Shown here piece after piece: positions 1 to 7,322 of a stretch of DNA of 32,515 nucleotides. Source of the DNA: DATFLS01 sp964413425 (GTDB taxonomy: Bacteria > Fidelibacterota > JAANXI01); NCBI GenBank assembly GCA_964413425.1, contig CAYPST010000040.1, positions 1 to 32,515 on the forward strand, written 5' to 3'. Each line of letters begins with the position of its first letter. Position 1 is the first letter of the stretch. The notes under the pieces were generated by a model. The model did not search any database, had not been told where the DNA came from, and was given only the letters and a program-made list of their open reading frames with translations. Position numbers and translations under genes: made by a program.

Positions 1-14
1 AGACAAATCGAGTA

Positions 15-45
15 GCCCGGGATGCAGCGGAGCGGAATCCCGGGC
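15..45. repeat. Short palindromic repeat (GCCCGGGAT / ATCCCGGGC)
   Basis: Perfect 9-bp inverted arms at 15-23 and 37-45 enclose a 13-base loop rich in GCGG. This is the form of a REP-like intergenic hairpin. It has no gene next to it and no T-run, so I do not call it a terminator. Confidence 0.6.
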
Positions 46-383
46 GGAGGTCACGAGGGGAGTCGACCGGCCGGAGCGTTGCCGCATCACCGCCGGGGAT
101 TCTTCCACAGGAATCCCCTCGGGGCGACACACAACTGGTTATATCCCCGGCTACTCGGAAATTGATCATCCCGGTGGGATTCCGGAGTCACACCTGTTCG
201 TGCAAGGAGGGACTAAAACATCCTCCCGCTGACAGCGCTTGTGAGAGTGACGGTTGTTGGGACGAGCGCTGTGAGCGGTGAACTGCTTTTCCCGTTACCT
301 GCGGAGATCAGAACGCTGACAGCCCTGTGCGGGACCATCAGCGCGGTGCGTTCTCTCAGGCTTCGTTCCCCTCCCCCCACCAT
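46..383. other. Gene-free stretch with degenerate palindromes
   Basis: I see no credible coding sequence here. It holds small inverted repeats: GGGGATTC/GAATCCCC at 95-118 and TCCCGGTGGGA at 169-179. These resemble decayed members of the GGGATCCC-type palindromes found later in the window. The stretch leads into the REP/RAYT region. Confidence 0.5.
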
Positions 384-489
384 TTTCCCGCTTCAAGTCC
401 CCGGCAGTTTCGGGGGTTGAAGCGGGAAACCCTCCTCCGTGTCTTGTGTCTCCGCGGCTTTAACCCGCCTGCGGCGGTCTTAAAGCCGC
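384..489 (+). repeat. REP-like double hairpin, copy 1
   Basis: Two strong hairpins lie in tandem. The first has perfect 13-bp arms at 384-396 and 417-429, with an inner CCCCG/CGGGG pairing at 399-403 and 411-415. The second has perfect 10-bp arms GCGGCTTTAA (454-463) and TTAAAGCCGC (480-489), with inner CCGCC/GGCGG arms. A second, very similar copy in the same orientation lies at 803-904, on the other side of a transposase remnant. The pattern fits REP elements mobilised by a RAYT. Confidence 0.8.
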
Positions 490-498
490 TAGCGCTGT

Positions 499-786
499 TC
501 ACTCAAACAGCCGACCGCTCCGCTGATATCGGTTGTTAACGGTCTGCGAATACGATTGAAACGTGGATTGGATGAACCGGGAGATTTGCGTGTCCCCATC
601 CTGCCGGAACAGGAGATAATAGTGATTCGGCATCAGACAATACGCGATGACCGTGATATCAAAGCGGTGGGTGTTCTTTTTGAAGAGTGTGATCACCTAG
701 AGATAGTCCCGCTTTTCGTAGAAAAGGGTTTGCCTGTTATTGACGCGGTTGTAGCAGTGGTAATAATGTCCGGGTTCGGTTTGCAT
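499..786 (-). pseudogene. Decayed REP-associated tyrosine transposase (RAYT, IS200/Y1-like)
   Basis: Reading the minus strand from an ATG at 784-786 gives a start of MQTEPGHYYHCYNR followed by NNRQTLFYEKRDYL, typical of the N-terminus of RAYT/Y1 transposases. An in-frame TAG at 697-699 interrupts it, and the frame then continues to a TGA at 499-501. The downstream part has the family signature AYCLMPNHYYLLF, where a functional HUH nuclease normally has H-x-H (PNHxHLL); here the second histidine is tyrosine. The reading ends at SGRLFE, about 96 codons in, whereas intact members are roughly 150-250 residues, so the C-terminal region is missing. The remnant abuts REP doublet copy 1 and is followed by copy 2. 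It is clearly a relic: it has an internal stop, a damaged active-site motif and a truncation. Confidence 0.82.
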
Positions 787-802
787 GGCTACTATTTAGC
801 TT

Positions 803-904
803 CTCCCGCTTCAAGTCCCCGGCAGTTTCGGGGGTTGAAGCGGGAAGACCCCCTCCGTGTCCGTCTCCGCGGCTTTAACCCGCCTGCGGCGGACTTAAAG
901 CGGG
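803..904 (+). repeat. REP-like double hairpin, copy 2
   Basis: This is a direct repeat of the unit at 384-489. The first hairpin has arms TCCCGCTTCAA (804-814) and TTGAAGCGGGA (835-845) with the same CCCCG..CGGGG inner stem. The second keeps GGCTTTAA..TTAAAGC around the same CCGCC/GGCGG core (871-901). The second stem has changes at its outer end compared with copy 1. Together the copies bracket the RAYT remnant. Confidence 0.8.
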
Positions 905-1053
905 TGACCCGTGGGAAGTTTGCCATACACCATCCCTGGCTTAATAATTTTTATTGTACTAACTTAGCAATCACATTCTTCCCGGAATGTGAGCAGACAG
1001 ATTGCCTCAATCGCATTGGTCTACACAAATCAAGTACCGGAGGGAAAGAACCC

Positions 1054-2649
1054 ATGAAAAACACACAAAGTATTTGCTTGGCAATTTTGCTGCTGTTCAC
1101 CGGCACGCAGGTTGCCTGCGCGGCGAATATCAGCGGGGTGGTATTCGAAGATACCAACCGAAACCTGAAGCTGGATCCAGGTGAGCAGGGGGTGCCTGAT
1201 GTACTCGTCTCAAACCAGCAGGAGGTTGTCTCAACGGATTCCGAAGGACGTTACCGGCTGCCGGTGCGTGATGAAATGGTTGTGTTTATCACCAAGCCAG
1301 GCGGATATGAGGTGCCGCCGGATGAGCACAATCTCCCGCAATTTTACTATATCCATCAACCCCAGGGCTCGCCTGCCCAGAAATATCCCGGAGTACCCCC
1401 GACCGGGGAGCTGCCTGAACAGTTGAACTTTCCCGTCTTTCGAACCAACGAATCCGATACGTTCCGGGCTGTGGTGTTTTCCGATCCCCAGCCCAGGGAT
1501 CATCAGGAGATCAGCTATATCCGGGACGATGTCATCGCCGAACTGGTGGGCACCGATGCCGCGTTCGGCCTCACACTCGGAGATATCATGTTCGATGATC
1601 TCTCGCTCTTTCACCGGCAGAACGAGATTCTTTCCACGATTGGTATTCCCTTTTACAATGTGCCCGGAAATCATGATATGAATTATGATGCACCTGATGA
1701 CCGCCATTCTCTGGAAACGTATAAGAGCATTTTTGGTCCGCCCTACTATGCATTCGAATATGGACAGGTGCATTTCATCGTATTGGACAATATCATCTGG
1801 CATAATCCGCCGGAGGAGGATGGCTATTATGTGGAAGCGTTGGGTCAACAGCAGCTGAACTGGCTGGAGGAACATCTGACGCATGTCCCGGACGAGAAGC
1901 TGCTGGTGCTTGCCGGTCATGCGCCGGTTGTGGCGTTGGACAGCGTGGAAGTGCAGGTGAACCTCGAAGACGGGCAGGAGTTATTCCGGGTATTGCAGGA
2001 TCGTGAAAAGGTGCTGATGCTGGCCGGCCACTATCATTTGCTGGAGCGGACTCTGGTGGACCGGCGGCTCGGCTGGGAGGGAGACCAGCCGGCTGAACAT
2101 ATTACCTGCGCTGCGGTGTGCGGGACCTGGTGGGGCGGCTCCGGAGATGAACGGGGTATTCCCATTGCGGATCAGCGGGACGGCGTGCCGAACGGGTATC
2201 ATATTTTTCAGTTCCGGGGAACTGAGTATTCCCAGCGATTCAAACCCGCCAGCCGCGATGCGGACTTCCAGATCCGTATCTCCGCACCCCATGGGTTCCT
2301 TTCCCGGGAAGAGATTTCCACATCCCGGATTACTGCCAATGTCTTCAACACCGGCCCGCACTGGAAGGTAGAGTATCAATGGGATGATTCCGGATTTCAA
2401 CCGATGAACAAAGTCGTAACCAAAGATCCGTATATACAAAAATTATTTGCAGAGGATCCGGCGTATGAATCCAGAGAGGCCCGATATTCCCTGCATCTCT
2501 GGGAGGCGCCACTGCCGGATAGTACAGCCCGGGGAATACACACGATTACTGTGCGAGCGACGGATGAACAGGGTGATCAATTCAAGGCATCCAGGATCAT
2601 TGAAATACTCGAGGATAGCGAAGGTAGCGTATTCAAAGAAGACCGGTAG
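1054..2649 (+). CDS. Secreted calcineurin-like metallophosphoesterase with MetallophosN/C-type flanking domains
   Basis: Encodes 531 residues. I chose the ATG at 1054 because GGAGGGAAAG lies just upstream and a Sec signal peptide starts there (positive start, LAILLLF core, ACA-A cleavage near residue 23). The open frame extends 5' to 556, but that part is repeat and RAYT DNA. Residues about 25-100 form a beta-sandwich domain with a calcium-loop-like segment (EDTNRNLKLDPGEQG), as in SdrD_B/MetallophosN domains. The phosphoesterase domain follows with the expected metal-ligand motifs: FSDPQ, LGDIMFDD, PGNHDM, AGHAP and GHYH. The last 130 or so residues fit a MetallophosC-type C-terminal domain. 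The protein should hydrolyse phosphate esters in the periplasm or outside the cell; the substrate is unknown. It stands alone, with a possible terminator after it. Confidence 0.88.
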   Translation: MKNTQSICLAILLLFTGTQVACAANISGVVFEDTNRNLKLDPGEQGVPDVLVSNQQEVVSTDSEGRYRLPVRDEMVVFITKPGGYEVPPDEHNLPQFYYIHQPQGSPAQKYPGVPPTGELPEQLNFPVFRTNESDTFRAVVFSDPQPRDHQEISYIRDDVIAELVGTDAAFGLTLGDIMFDDLSLFHRQNEILSTIGIPFYNVPGNHDMNYDAPDDRHSLETYKSIFGPPYYAFEYGQVHFIVLDNIIWHNPPEEDGYYVEALGQQQLNWLEEHLTHVPDEKLLVLAGHAPVVALDSVEVQVNLEDGQELFRVLQDREKVLMLAGHYHLLERTLVDRRLGWEGDQPAEHITCAAVCGTWWGGSGDERGIPIADQRDGVPNGYHIFQFRGTEYSQRFKPASRDADFQIRISAPHGFLSREEISTSRITANVFNTGPHWKVEYQWDDSGFQPMNKVVTKDPYIQKLFAEDPAYESREARYSLHLWEAPLPDSTARGIHTITVRATDEQGDQFKASRIIEILEDSEGSVFKEDR

Positions 2650-2684
2650 ATCGTATGGGGTATTCTCGTCCGATACTTCACAAC

Positions 2685-2718
2685 TCCCGATGCCGGGATT
2701 GGTTCAACAACCTTTTTT
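2685..2718 (+). terminator. Possible intrinsic terminator after the phosphoesterase gene
   Basis: A small stem TCCCG/CGGGA (2685-2698) is followed by GGTT-CAAC-AACC (2701-2712) running directly into six T (2713-2718). It lies 35-70 bp after the stop at 2649. The stems are short, so this is tentative. Confidence 0.4.
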
Positions 2719-2887
2719 CCGCAGTGCAATGAAATGTGCCTGACATTTTCCAATTAGCGCAGGGCCTAATCCGATTCCAGAACGCGCAGGTATACCCTTT
2801 TGATAATCAGCCGATATAAAGTATCAGGATAATGTAGAAAGTAAAGCAGTTCGGATCCGGGAACACAAGGAATAGAAAGGCTGATCC

Positions 2888-3451
2888 ATGAAGACAAAAC
2901 TGTCGACACTTTTCCTGATAGCAATATTCAGCGTACCATGCGTTATGGAGGCCCAGGTGTATGGCACCGGTCAGACGCTCCGCAGCGGCCGGGCCTCGTT
3001 CGGGGTGGAACCGGTCCTGTATAGCTATCGAAACGGAGATACCAATTTTTACCTGTTCTTTCACGGCGGATTGGGTTTGACCAGCGGCTTCGATCTGGGG
3101 GCCAGGCTTGGGGTTCTCGGCAATCGGACCTATATCGGGGGTGATTTCGAATGGAACCTGCATCCCCGCAATCCGGCGATATCCTTTCGTGTCGGTGTGC
3201 ACAGTTTCCACCACGTGGGGCTGGACGGGACCGTGAATATTTCTTTCGCCTCAGCGGGGGGGCTGCAAATGTACAGTGGGCTGGATATGGACGTTATCTT
3301 TACCGATCCGGGTATCCGGACTCCCCTATGGCTCCCGGTCGGCTTCGTGTTCCCCTTCCGCCGGAGCGTGGAACTGCTGCTGGAAGCGGAGGTGGGCCTG
3401 AATGACCGGGCCTGGACTATTCTGGGGGGTGGGGTGAATTTTTATTTTTAA
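2888..3451 (+). CDS. Small outer-membrane beta-barrel-like protein
   Basis: Encodes 187 residues from an ATG preceded by GAAAGG. A Sec signal peptide is evident (MKTKLSTLFLIAIFSVPCVMEAQ). The mature part is made of alternating hydrophobic and polar strands rich in Gly and aromatic residues and ends in VNFYF, the terminal aromatic of a BAM-recognised beta signal. That suggests a small barrel of about eight strands. I do not recognise a specific family. No partner gene is obvious, since the next gene downstream is on the opposite strand. A composite repeat begins 20 bp after its stop. Confidence 0.7.
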   Translation: MKTKLSTLFLIAIFSVPCVMEAQVYGTGQTLRSGRASFGVEPVLYSYRNGDTNFYLFFHGGLGLTSGFDLGARLGVLGNRTYIGGDFEWNLHPRNPAISFRVGVHSFHHVGLDGTVNISFASAGGLQMYSGLDMDVIFTDPGIRTPLWLPVGFVFPFRRSVELLLEAEVGLNDRAWTILGGGVNFYF

Positions 3452-3471
3452 CCTGAGGAATGCAGAAAAAA

Positions 3472-3640
3472 TAGCACACAGATTTGCACAGAAAAAACAG
3501 ATGACCGCGGATTGCCACCACTCCCGGCATCCGGGTATATAAGTACATAGGTACATAGGGTGCATAGGGACGGGAAGCAGGCAATGTTGAGTATTCTAAA
3601 ATCCTTCTCAACAACTCTGTGTTTATTCAAGAGTGCATAC
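3472..3640 (+). repeat. Composite intergenic repeat, copy A (TAGCACACA family)
   Basis: Begins with TAGCACACA (3472-3480) and continues with CAGATGACCGCGGATT. It then has a tandem of TACATAGG-like units (3544-3569), and a GGAAGCAGGCAAT block leading into a hairpin TGTTGAG/CTCAACA (3585-3591 and 3607-3613), then TTATTCAAGAGTG. The same order of parts occurs at 17567-17765. It ends close to the assembly gap, which may be why assembly failed here. Confidence 0.65.
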
Positions 3641-3691
3641 CCCGTTCACGCAACACCTTATGAATTTATGAGTCCCGTGGGGTGCAATTCC

Positions 3692-3791
3692 NNNNNNNNN
3701 NNNNNNNNNNNNNNNNNNNNNNNNNNNNNNNNNNNNNNNNNNNNNNNNNNNNNNNNNNNNNNNNNNNNNNNNNNNNNNNNNNNNNNNNNNN
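3692..3791. other. Assembly gap (100 N)
   Basis: Exactly 100 ambiguous bases, the conventional filler for a scaffold gap of unknown length. The distance between the flanking sequences is therefore unknown, and the lipoprotein gene to its right is cut by it. Confidence 0.99.
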
Positions 3792-3997
3792 TGCTGCATC
3801 AATGCCCCGATGGAATCGGAGCTGGTGCCCACCCACATGAACGCCGATTGGTTCTTGATCATCACCAGGTGCTTCCCGGGGACGTCCGGTTCCACGGCAC
3901 CCACCGGGTTATCATCCTCACCGCCACAGGCAGCGAGGAGAAGTGCGCCGAATATTATCAACAATTGCCGGAATCCGTTTGTGGGAAATCGAGGCAT
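3792..3997 (-). CDS. Lipoprotein, 3' end lost in the assembly gap
   Basis: Only the N-terminal 68 or so residues are visible. The start ATG at 3997 has GGTGAG about ten bases upstream; an in-frame start at 4015 would add six residues. The sequence opens with a textbook lipoprotein signal, RQLLIIFGALLLAACGG, where the lipobox LAAC gives the lipidated cysteine, followed by a flexible acidic linker (GGEDDNP). The part after it (KHLVMIKNQSAFMWVG) is unrecognised. The gene runs into the run of N, so neither its length nor its C-terminal domain can be judged. Sequence left of the gap is repeat DNA and probably does not belong to the gene. Confidence 0.6.
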
Positions 3998-4078
3998 ATG
4001 AAAAACGCTCACCATCCGATTGCATAATACTCGTATCAGGATCTGTTGAAAGCTGATTCTTCCTCCATGGTCACAGTT

Positions 4079-4714
4079 TCATCTGGGTCTGCCGATGGGC
4101 ATAATATACAGCGGCTGTTCTTCTCCGGACAGCCCTAATACCTGTAATAATTGCTCATCCCGGAATGCACCCACTACCACTGTTCCGAGTCCCAGGGCGA
4201 CACATTGCAGATAGATATTCTCCCCGGCATGTCCCGCATCCATATGCACATACCGAATGCCGCGGTCCCCATACCGGCTGGTGGTTCGTTCGAACACTGC
4301 GGACAATATGATGGAAACCGGGGCTTGCTTTATGAACGGCTGCCCCAGTGCTGCCCGGGCGAGATCTGCTCTGAGGTCTTCTTCGTGTTGCAAAATCAAT
4401 GTGTGTTTACGCGGTTGGTATTGGTACAGTCCCGGAGTAAGGTCAGTAACGCTGCCTGCCACCAGATAGGTTACCAGCGGATACATGGCTCCGGCTGAGG
4501 GGGCTGCACGAAGCCCTTCTTGTGGTTCGGTAATACCCTGGGCGGCCCAGAGGAGCTGGGAAATCTGCTGCAAAGAGAGCGGAATGTTCCGGAAATCACG
4601 AATAGAGCGTCTTCCATGAATTGCAGACTCTACCGAAACATCTCCATCGAGTTTTGGAGCAGGTAACTTGACGGAATCATAATCCTGGTGTGGGTGGTTA
4701 AAAGAGTTGTTCAT
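4079..4714 (-). CDS. SagB/ThcOx-type nitroreductase-fold dehydrogenase
   Basis: Encodes 211 residues, the length of a stand-alone SagB/ThcOx-family flavoprotein. The hallmarks are ESAIHGRRSIRDF near the N-terminus (FMN phosphate binding), LSQLLWAAQG-type helix, APSAGAMYPL, and a C-terminal GLGTVVVGAF segment ending in MPIGRP. The family is FMN-dependent; members oxidise azolines to azoles in peptide natural products or act on small substrates. No cyclodehydratase, precursor peptide or transporter lies nearby, so a role in peptide modification is not supported and the substrate is unknown. No clear Shine-Dalgarno precedes the ATG at 4714. No signal peptide is present, so it should be cytoplasmic. 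Confidence 0.85.
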   Translation of the reverse strand: MNNSFNHPHQDYDSVKLPAPKLDGDVSVESAIHGRRSIRDFRNIPLSLQQISQLLWAAQGITEPQEGLRAAPSAGAMYPLVTYLVAGSVTDLTPGLYQYQPRKHTLILQHEEDLRADLARAALGQPFIKQAPVSIILSAVFERTTSRYGDRGIRYVHMDAGHAGENIYLQCVALGLGTVVVGAFRDEQLLQVLGLSGEEQPLYIMPIGRPR

Positions 4715-5000
4715 AAATGTGACTTGTGAACAGGGGCATCTGATTTACCATTGCAGTGTGTCTAACAGGTTGCGCTAAATGCGTCCCCGATAATGGGATA
4801 ACTTATTAACTTAGCATAAGGGTTATTGTATCGTTTTTACTAAATATAGAGCATATCGAGGCGAAGGTAAATAAAGAGGTTCGGTCTGAATTTCGATAGA
4901 GCAGTTTTTTTCAGCGCTTCGAATGGGCAATATGGAAAAAGAAGGGTGTGTAGTGGATAAATTCGACTATCCATACCGTTGGTTCTCTTGTGAGCAATTC
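4715..5000. other. Gene-free AT-rich spacer
   Basis: I find no credible gene here. The stretch separates the SagB-like gene (transcribed leftward) from the broken end of the alcohol dehydrogenase remnant. The missing C-terminal part of that dehydrogenase is not recognisable here in the minus-strand frame I followed. Confidence 0.45.
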
Positions 5001-5351
5001 TTATTTCGTCCCTGCGGGACTTGCATTCTTAGGGACGCCCAGGACCTTGCGGTCTACGCACAGGTTGATTTCGCCGCGGTGGCAGTAGAAACAGGTGCCG
5101 CAATAGATGGTGGAATCAAACGCCACCTGGTCGCCCTCGGCGTATCCTTTCACCTGGGGGCCGACGCGTTCGATTACCCCGGCGGCTTCATGTCCCATAA
5201 TAATGGGTGGAATCCGGCGTCCGGTGCTATCATCCATGCCGTGGACATCACTGCCGCAGATACCGGCAGCTTTCACCCGCACCCGCACGTCATCCAACCG
5301 TATTTCCGGCGGATCCACCTCGGTATATTCAAACTGCTTTGCATCTTCCAT
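5001..5351 (-). pseudogene. Truncated zinc-dependent alcohol dehydrogenase (N-terminal GroES-like part)
   Basis: Only about 116 codons remain of a family whose members are about 340-350 residues. The N-terminal catalytic domain is well preserved: VRVKAAGICGSDVHG holds the catalytic-zinc cysteine, GHEAAGVIERVG the GHE motif, and CGTCFYCHRGEINLC the four structural-zinc cysteines. After KVLGVP the homology stops abruptly and the frame reads KNASPAGTK then stop, encoded by a palindromic repeat at 5007-5037. The Rossmann NAD(P)-binding half is absent. The gene therefore appears broken at the repeat, by insertion or by rearrangement between repeats. The parent enzyme was probably a sorbitol, threonine or galactitol-type medium-chain dehydrogenase. 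Confidence 0.8.
5007..5037. repeat. Palindromic repeat at the breakpoint of the alcohol dehydrogenase
   Basis: The ends CGTCCCT (5007-5013) and AGGGACG (5031-5037) are perfect inverted 7-mers. Inside, GTCCC-TGC-GGGAC (5008-5020) forms a tight hairpin. Together with the adjoining ATTT-rich edge it has the look of GTCCC/GGGAC intergenic repeats common in environmental genomes. It replaces the expected continuation of the dehydrogenase reading frame. Confidence 0.6.
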
Positions 5352-5383
5352 TTTCGAGGCTTAGAGCTGGTATAAAAACCGAG

Positions 5384-6736
5384 TTAATCCTGATGCACAA
5401 AATCAGTCTCAGGATCGACCACCAAAAATCGCATATGGATATAGGCGTTCGATCGGACTGCGTAATGCCAGTCATTCGCCGGATCTTCGCCTTTTTTTGA
5501 AAAAACTGCCCCGGTCATATGGAGATTACCGTCGCTGCCAACAGCAAGAGAATGAATTTCTGAGACCCTGCGTCTTCCATCGGTGAAAATCGGCCCGTGA
5601 TTGGTCACTTCGCCGGTATCAATATTATAGCTCATCAGGTAACAACCGCGGGTACCAGCTAGAATTGGTTCAAGCCGCTCGATATATTCATCCCAAGTCC
5701 GTTCAATAGAGGGATAATAGATTGTCCGATCCTTAATAGCCAGCGCAAGGGAGCCGATTCTTGGCTGCATCTGATCACTCGGCAGGTATCCAACCTGCGC
5801 CAGGCCTTCAGTCTCTGCACGATATGCTTCCATATCTTGCGGCAAGCGCATCCTGAAGAGATATTCGTCATTGCGACGAACACCATACCACCACTCAGTT
5901 ACTGGATCCCAGCGCATCTGTGTCCAGAGATTCTGTCCGGATTCAGGATGTGGAGCGCCCGGATCAGCCGGCACGGTTGTGATTAACGCGTGTCGCTTAT
6001 TTGTTGCGGGATCATAGCACCAAATTAAGCCACATGGGTTTGATGTCCCATAGATCCGTCCTTTTTCATCAGAGATCATGTCTCGTGGCTGACGGCTGTC
6101 CTGGATGGAGCCAATTGTCACAATGTTTTCTGATCTCAGGTCATAGTAGATTAACGTTTCATTCCGCTGATGGATGGCATAGAGACGCTTATACACTGGC
6201 TCGTACATCATAGTGAGCAAACCATTTTCTCCCACATCCGGATACCGTCCAAGATCGATGCACTCCCCTGTGTTGAGATCATAGGCGATAAAATGGCCGC
6301 CGCGATACGGAAAGTCTTCCACAAAATCCCCGGAGGTGGTACTCATGTAGAGCTTCCCATCGACTTCGTAGATGTTAGAATGGATTTTACCCTGAGTGTT
6401 CGCTATCCCCACCAGACTGTCCTCTCCACACCATGCCCCGAGATCTTTGATATGTGTGATTGTCTCAGTTTCAGGATCAAACGAATAAAATTGACCATTA
6501 TACTCGGTTGTGTGTGAGGCGAGCGCGAAATAGGTTTTTCCGTCGCTGGCTGAAATGATACCCTGAAACTGACTGTCCAGAAAATCTTGTGGCACCGTGT
6601 ACGATGCTGATTGCACGTGTTTTCGTTGCAGCTCCTGCTTTGAGACAAGATCCAAAAACCCATATTCATCTGAGGCTTTGAGTCCGGTATCAAGACCCAG
6701 AATCAACAATACTGTAAGAAAAATAAACCTCTTCAT
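5384..6736 (-). CDS. Exported beta-propeller-like protein of unknown function
   Basis: Encodes 450 residues from the ATG at 6736, chosen over an in-frame start seven codons upstream because GGGAGG lies six bases before it and the signal peptide (KRFIFLTVLLILGLDTG) begins there. The mature protein repeats a motif of the form aromatic-x-YD/FDPxTxxxxxxG about five or six times (for example FYSFDPETETIT, FIAYDLNTGEC, LIYYDLRSENI, IWCYDPATNKR, LMSYNIDTGEV). That is the spacing expected of a six- or seven-bladed propeller. No catalytic motif is recognisable. It is the last of three minus-strand exported-protein genes, 231 bp after the preceding one. A palindrome at 6779-6799 may regulate it. Confidence 0.72.
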   Translation of the reverse strand: MKRFIFLTVLLILGLDTGLKASDEYGFLDLVSKQELQRKHVQSASYTVPQDFLDSQFQGIISASDGKTYFALASHTTEYNGQFYSFDPETETITHIKDLGAWCGEDSLVGIANTQGKIHSNIYEVDGKLYMSTTSGDFVEDFPYRGGHFIAYDLNTGECIDLGRYPDVGENGLLTMMYEPVYKRLYAIHQRNETLIYYDLRSENIVTIGSIQDSRQPRDMISDEKGRIYGTSNPCGLIWCYDPATNKRHALITTVPADPGAPHPESGQNLWTQMRWDPVTEWWYGVRRNDEYLFRMRLPQDMEAYRAETEGLAQVGYLPSDQMQPRIGSLALAIKDRTIYYPSIERTWDEYIERLEPILAGTRGCYLMSYNIDTGEVTNHGPIFTDGRRRVSEIHSLAVGSDGNLHMTGAVFSKKGEDPANDWHYAVRSNAYIHMRFLVVDPETDFVHQD

Positions 6737-6778
6737 GGATGTCCTCCCTTGTTTCAAACTATATTATTAGGATTGAGG

Positions 6779-6799
6779 TGATACTATGCTTATGTATCA
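6779..6799. promoter_or_regulatory. Candidate operator, TGATAC-N9-GTATCA
   Basis: Perfect 6-bp inverted arms 21 bases end to end, 43 bp upstream of the start at 6736. The spacing is that of a dimeric regulator covering two turns of DNA. No cognate regulator is identified. Confidence 0.3.
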
Positions 6800-6878
6800 T
6801 TAACCGATCACTCGCCCTGCGCGTAACAGCATTTGTTCGGCTCTCTTTGTAAGGGCATGCGTCTCGATTGAATTTGGA

Positions 6879-6907
6879 CCAATCCTTTGGTCTGGCCTCA
6901 GGATTGG
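6879..6907. repeat. Hairpin between two exported-protein genes
   Basis: CCAATCCT (6879-6886) and AGGATTGG (6900-6907) form a perfect 8-bp stem with a 13-base loop. It lies 61 bp downstream of the small secreted protein gene on the minus strand. No T-run follows on that strand, so a transcript-stabilising or attenuating role is as likely as termination. Confidence 0.4.
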
Positions 6908-6967
6908 TGCCGGCTGGATTGGTATCAATAAGTTGCGCCTTTATTATACTTCTATCACAGATTTCGG

Positions 6968-7255
6968 TCAGTCAATCGGTTGTATCTGATAAGGTGCCGT
7001 TCCATTTGACTGACGGTTTTCATCGACGGTAAAACGGATAAAATTTGCCCGGAAGTCCCGCATACCTTTATAATCATTGTGATAGGTATACTGGTACTCA
7101 AATGTTATCGGTTGATTTTCAACGGTACCACTTACCAGTTTATCACTCAGATGATCCGGATTGACAAGGTACAATTGAACAGTGGTTTCGGTTGCTGCTG
7201 TGAAAGAAATAACCAGTGTGTTTATCAGAATGGCTGCAGCAATTATTCTGTTCAT
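6968..7255 (-). CDS. Small secreted protein, unknown
   Basis: Encodes 95 residues from ATG 7255; AAGGA precedes it by about ten bases, and a longer frame would need a TTG start at 7273. A Sec signal peptide is clear (MNRIIAAAILINTLVISFTAA). The mature part of about 75 residues is rich in Tyr, Asp and Asn with alternating strand character, and has no family I recognise. It sits 67 bp downstream of the glycosidase-like lipoprotein gene on the same strand, so it is probably co-transcribed with it. Confidence 0.6.
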   Translation of the reverse strand: MNRIIAAAILINTLVISFTAATETTVQLYLVNPDHLSDKLVSGTVENQPITFEYQYTYHNDYKGMRDFRANFIRFTVDENRQSNGTAPYQIQPID

Positions 7256-7322
7256 TTGATGCAATTCCTTCAAAAAGAGAGCCTTTTAAATTTTTTAAAG
7301 TACTACGGTGAATCCGGGAGAC

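Noticed and set aside
3544..3569. TACATAGG tandem units as a possible CRISPR or minisatellite
   Set aside because: Only three short, degenerate units with no spacers; they are an internal part of the composite repeat, also present in altered form at 17686-17709.
4079..4714. A thiazole/oxazole-modified peptide cluster around the SagB-like gene
   Set aside because: No YcaO cyclodehydratase, SagC/D, precursor peptide or transporter is nearby; the gene stands alone.
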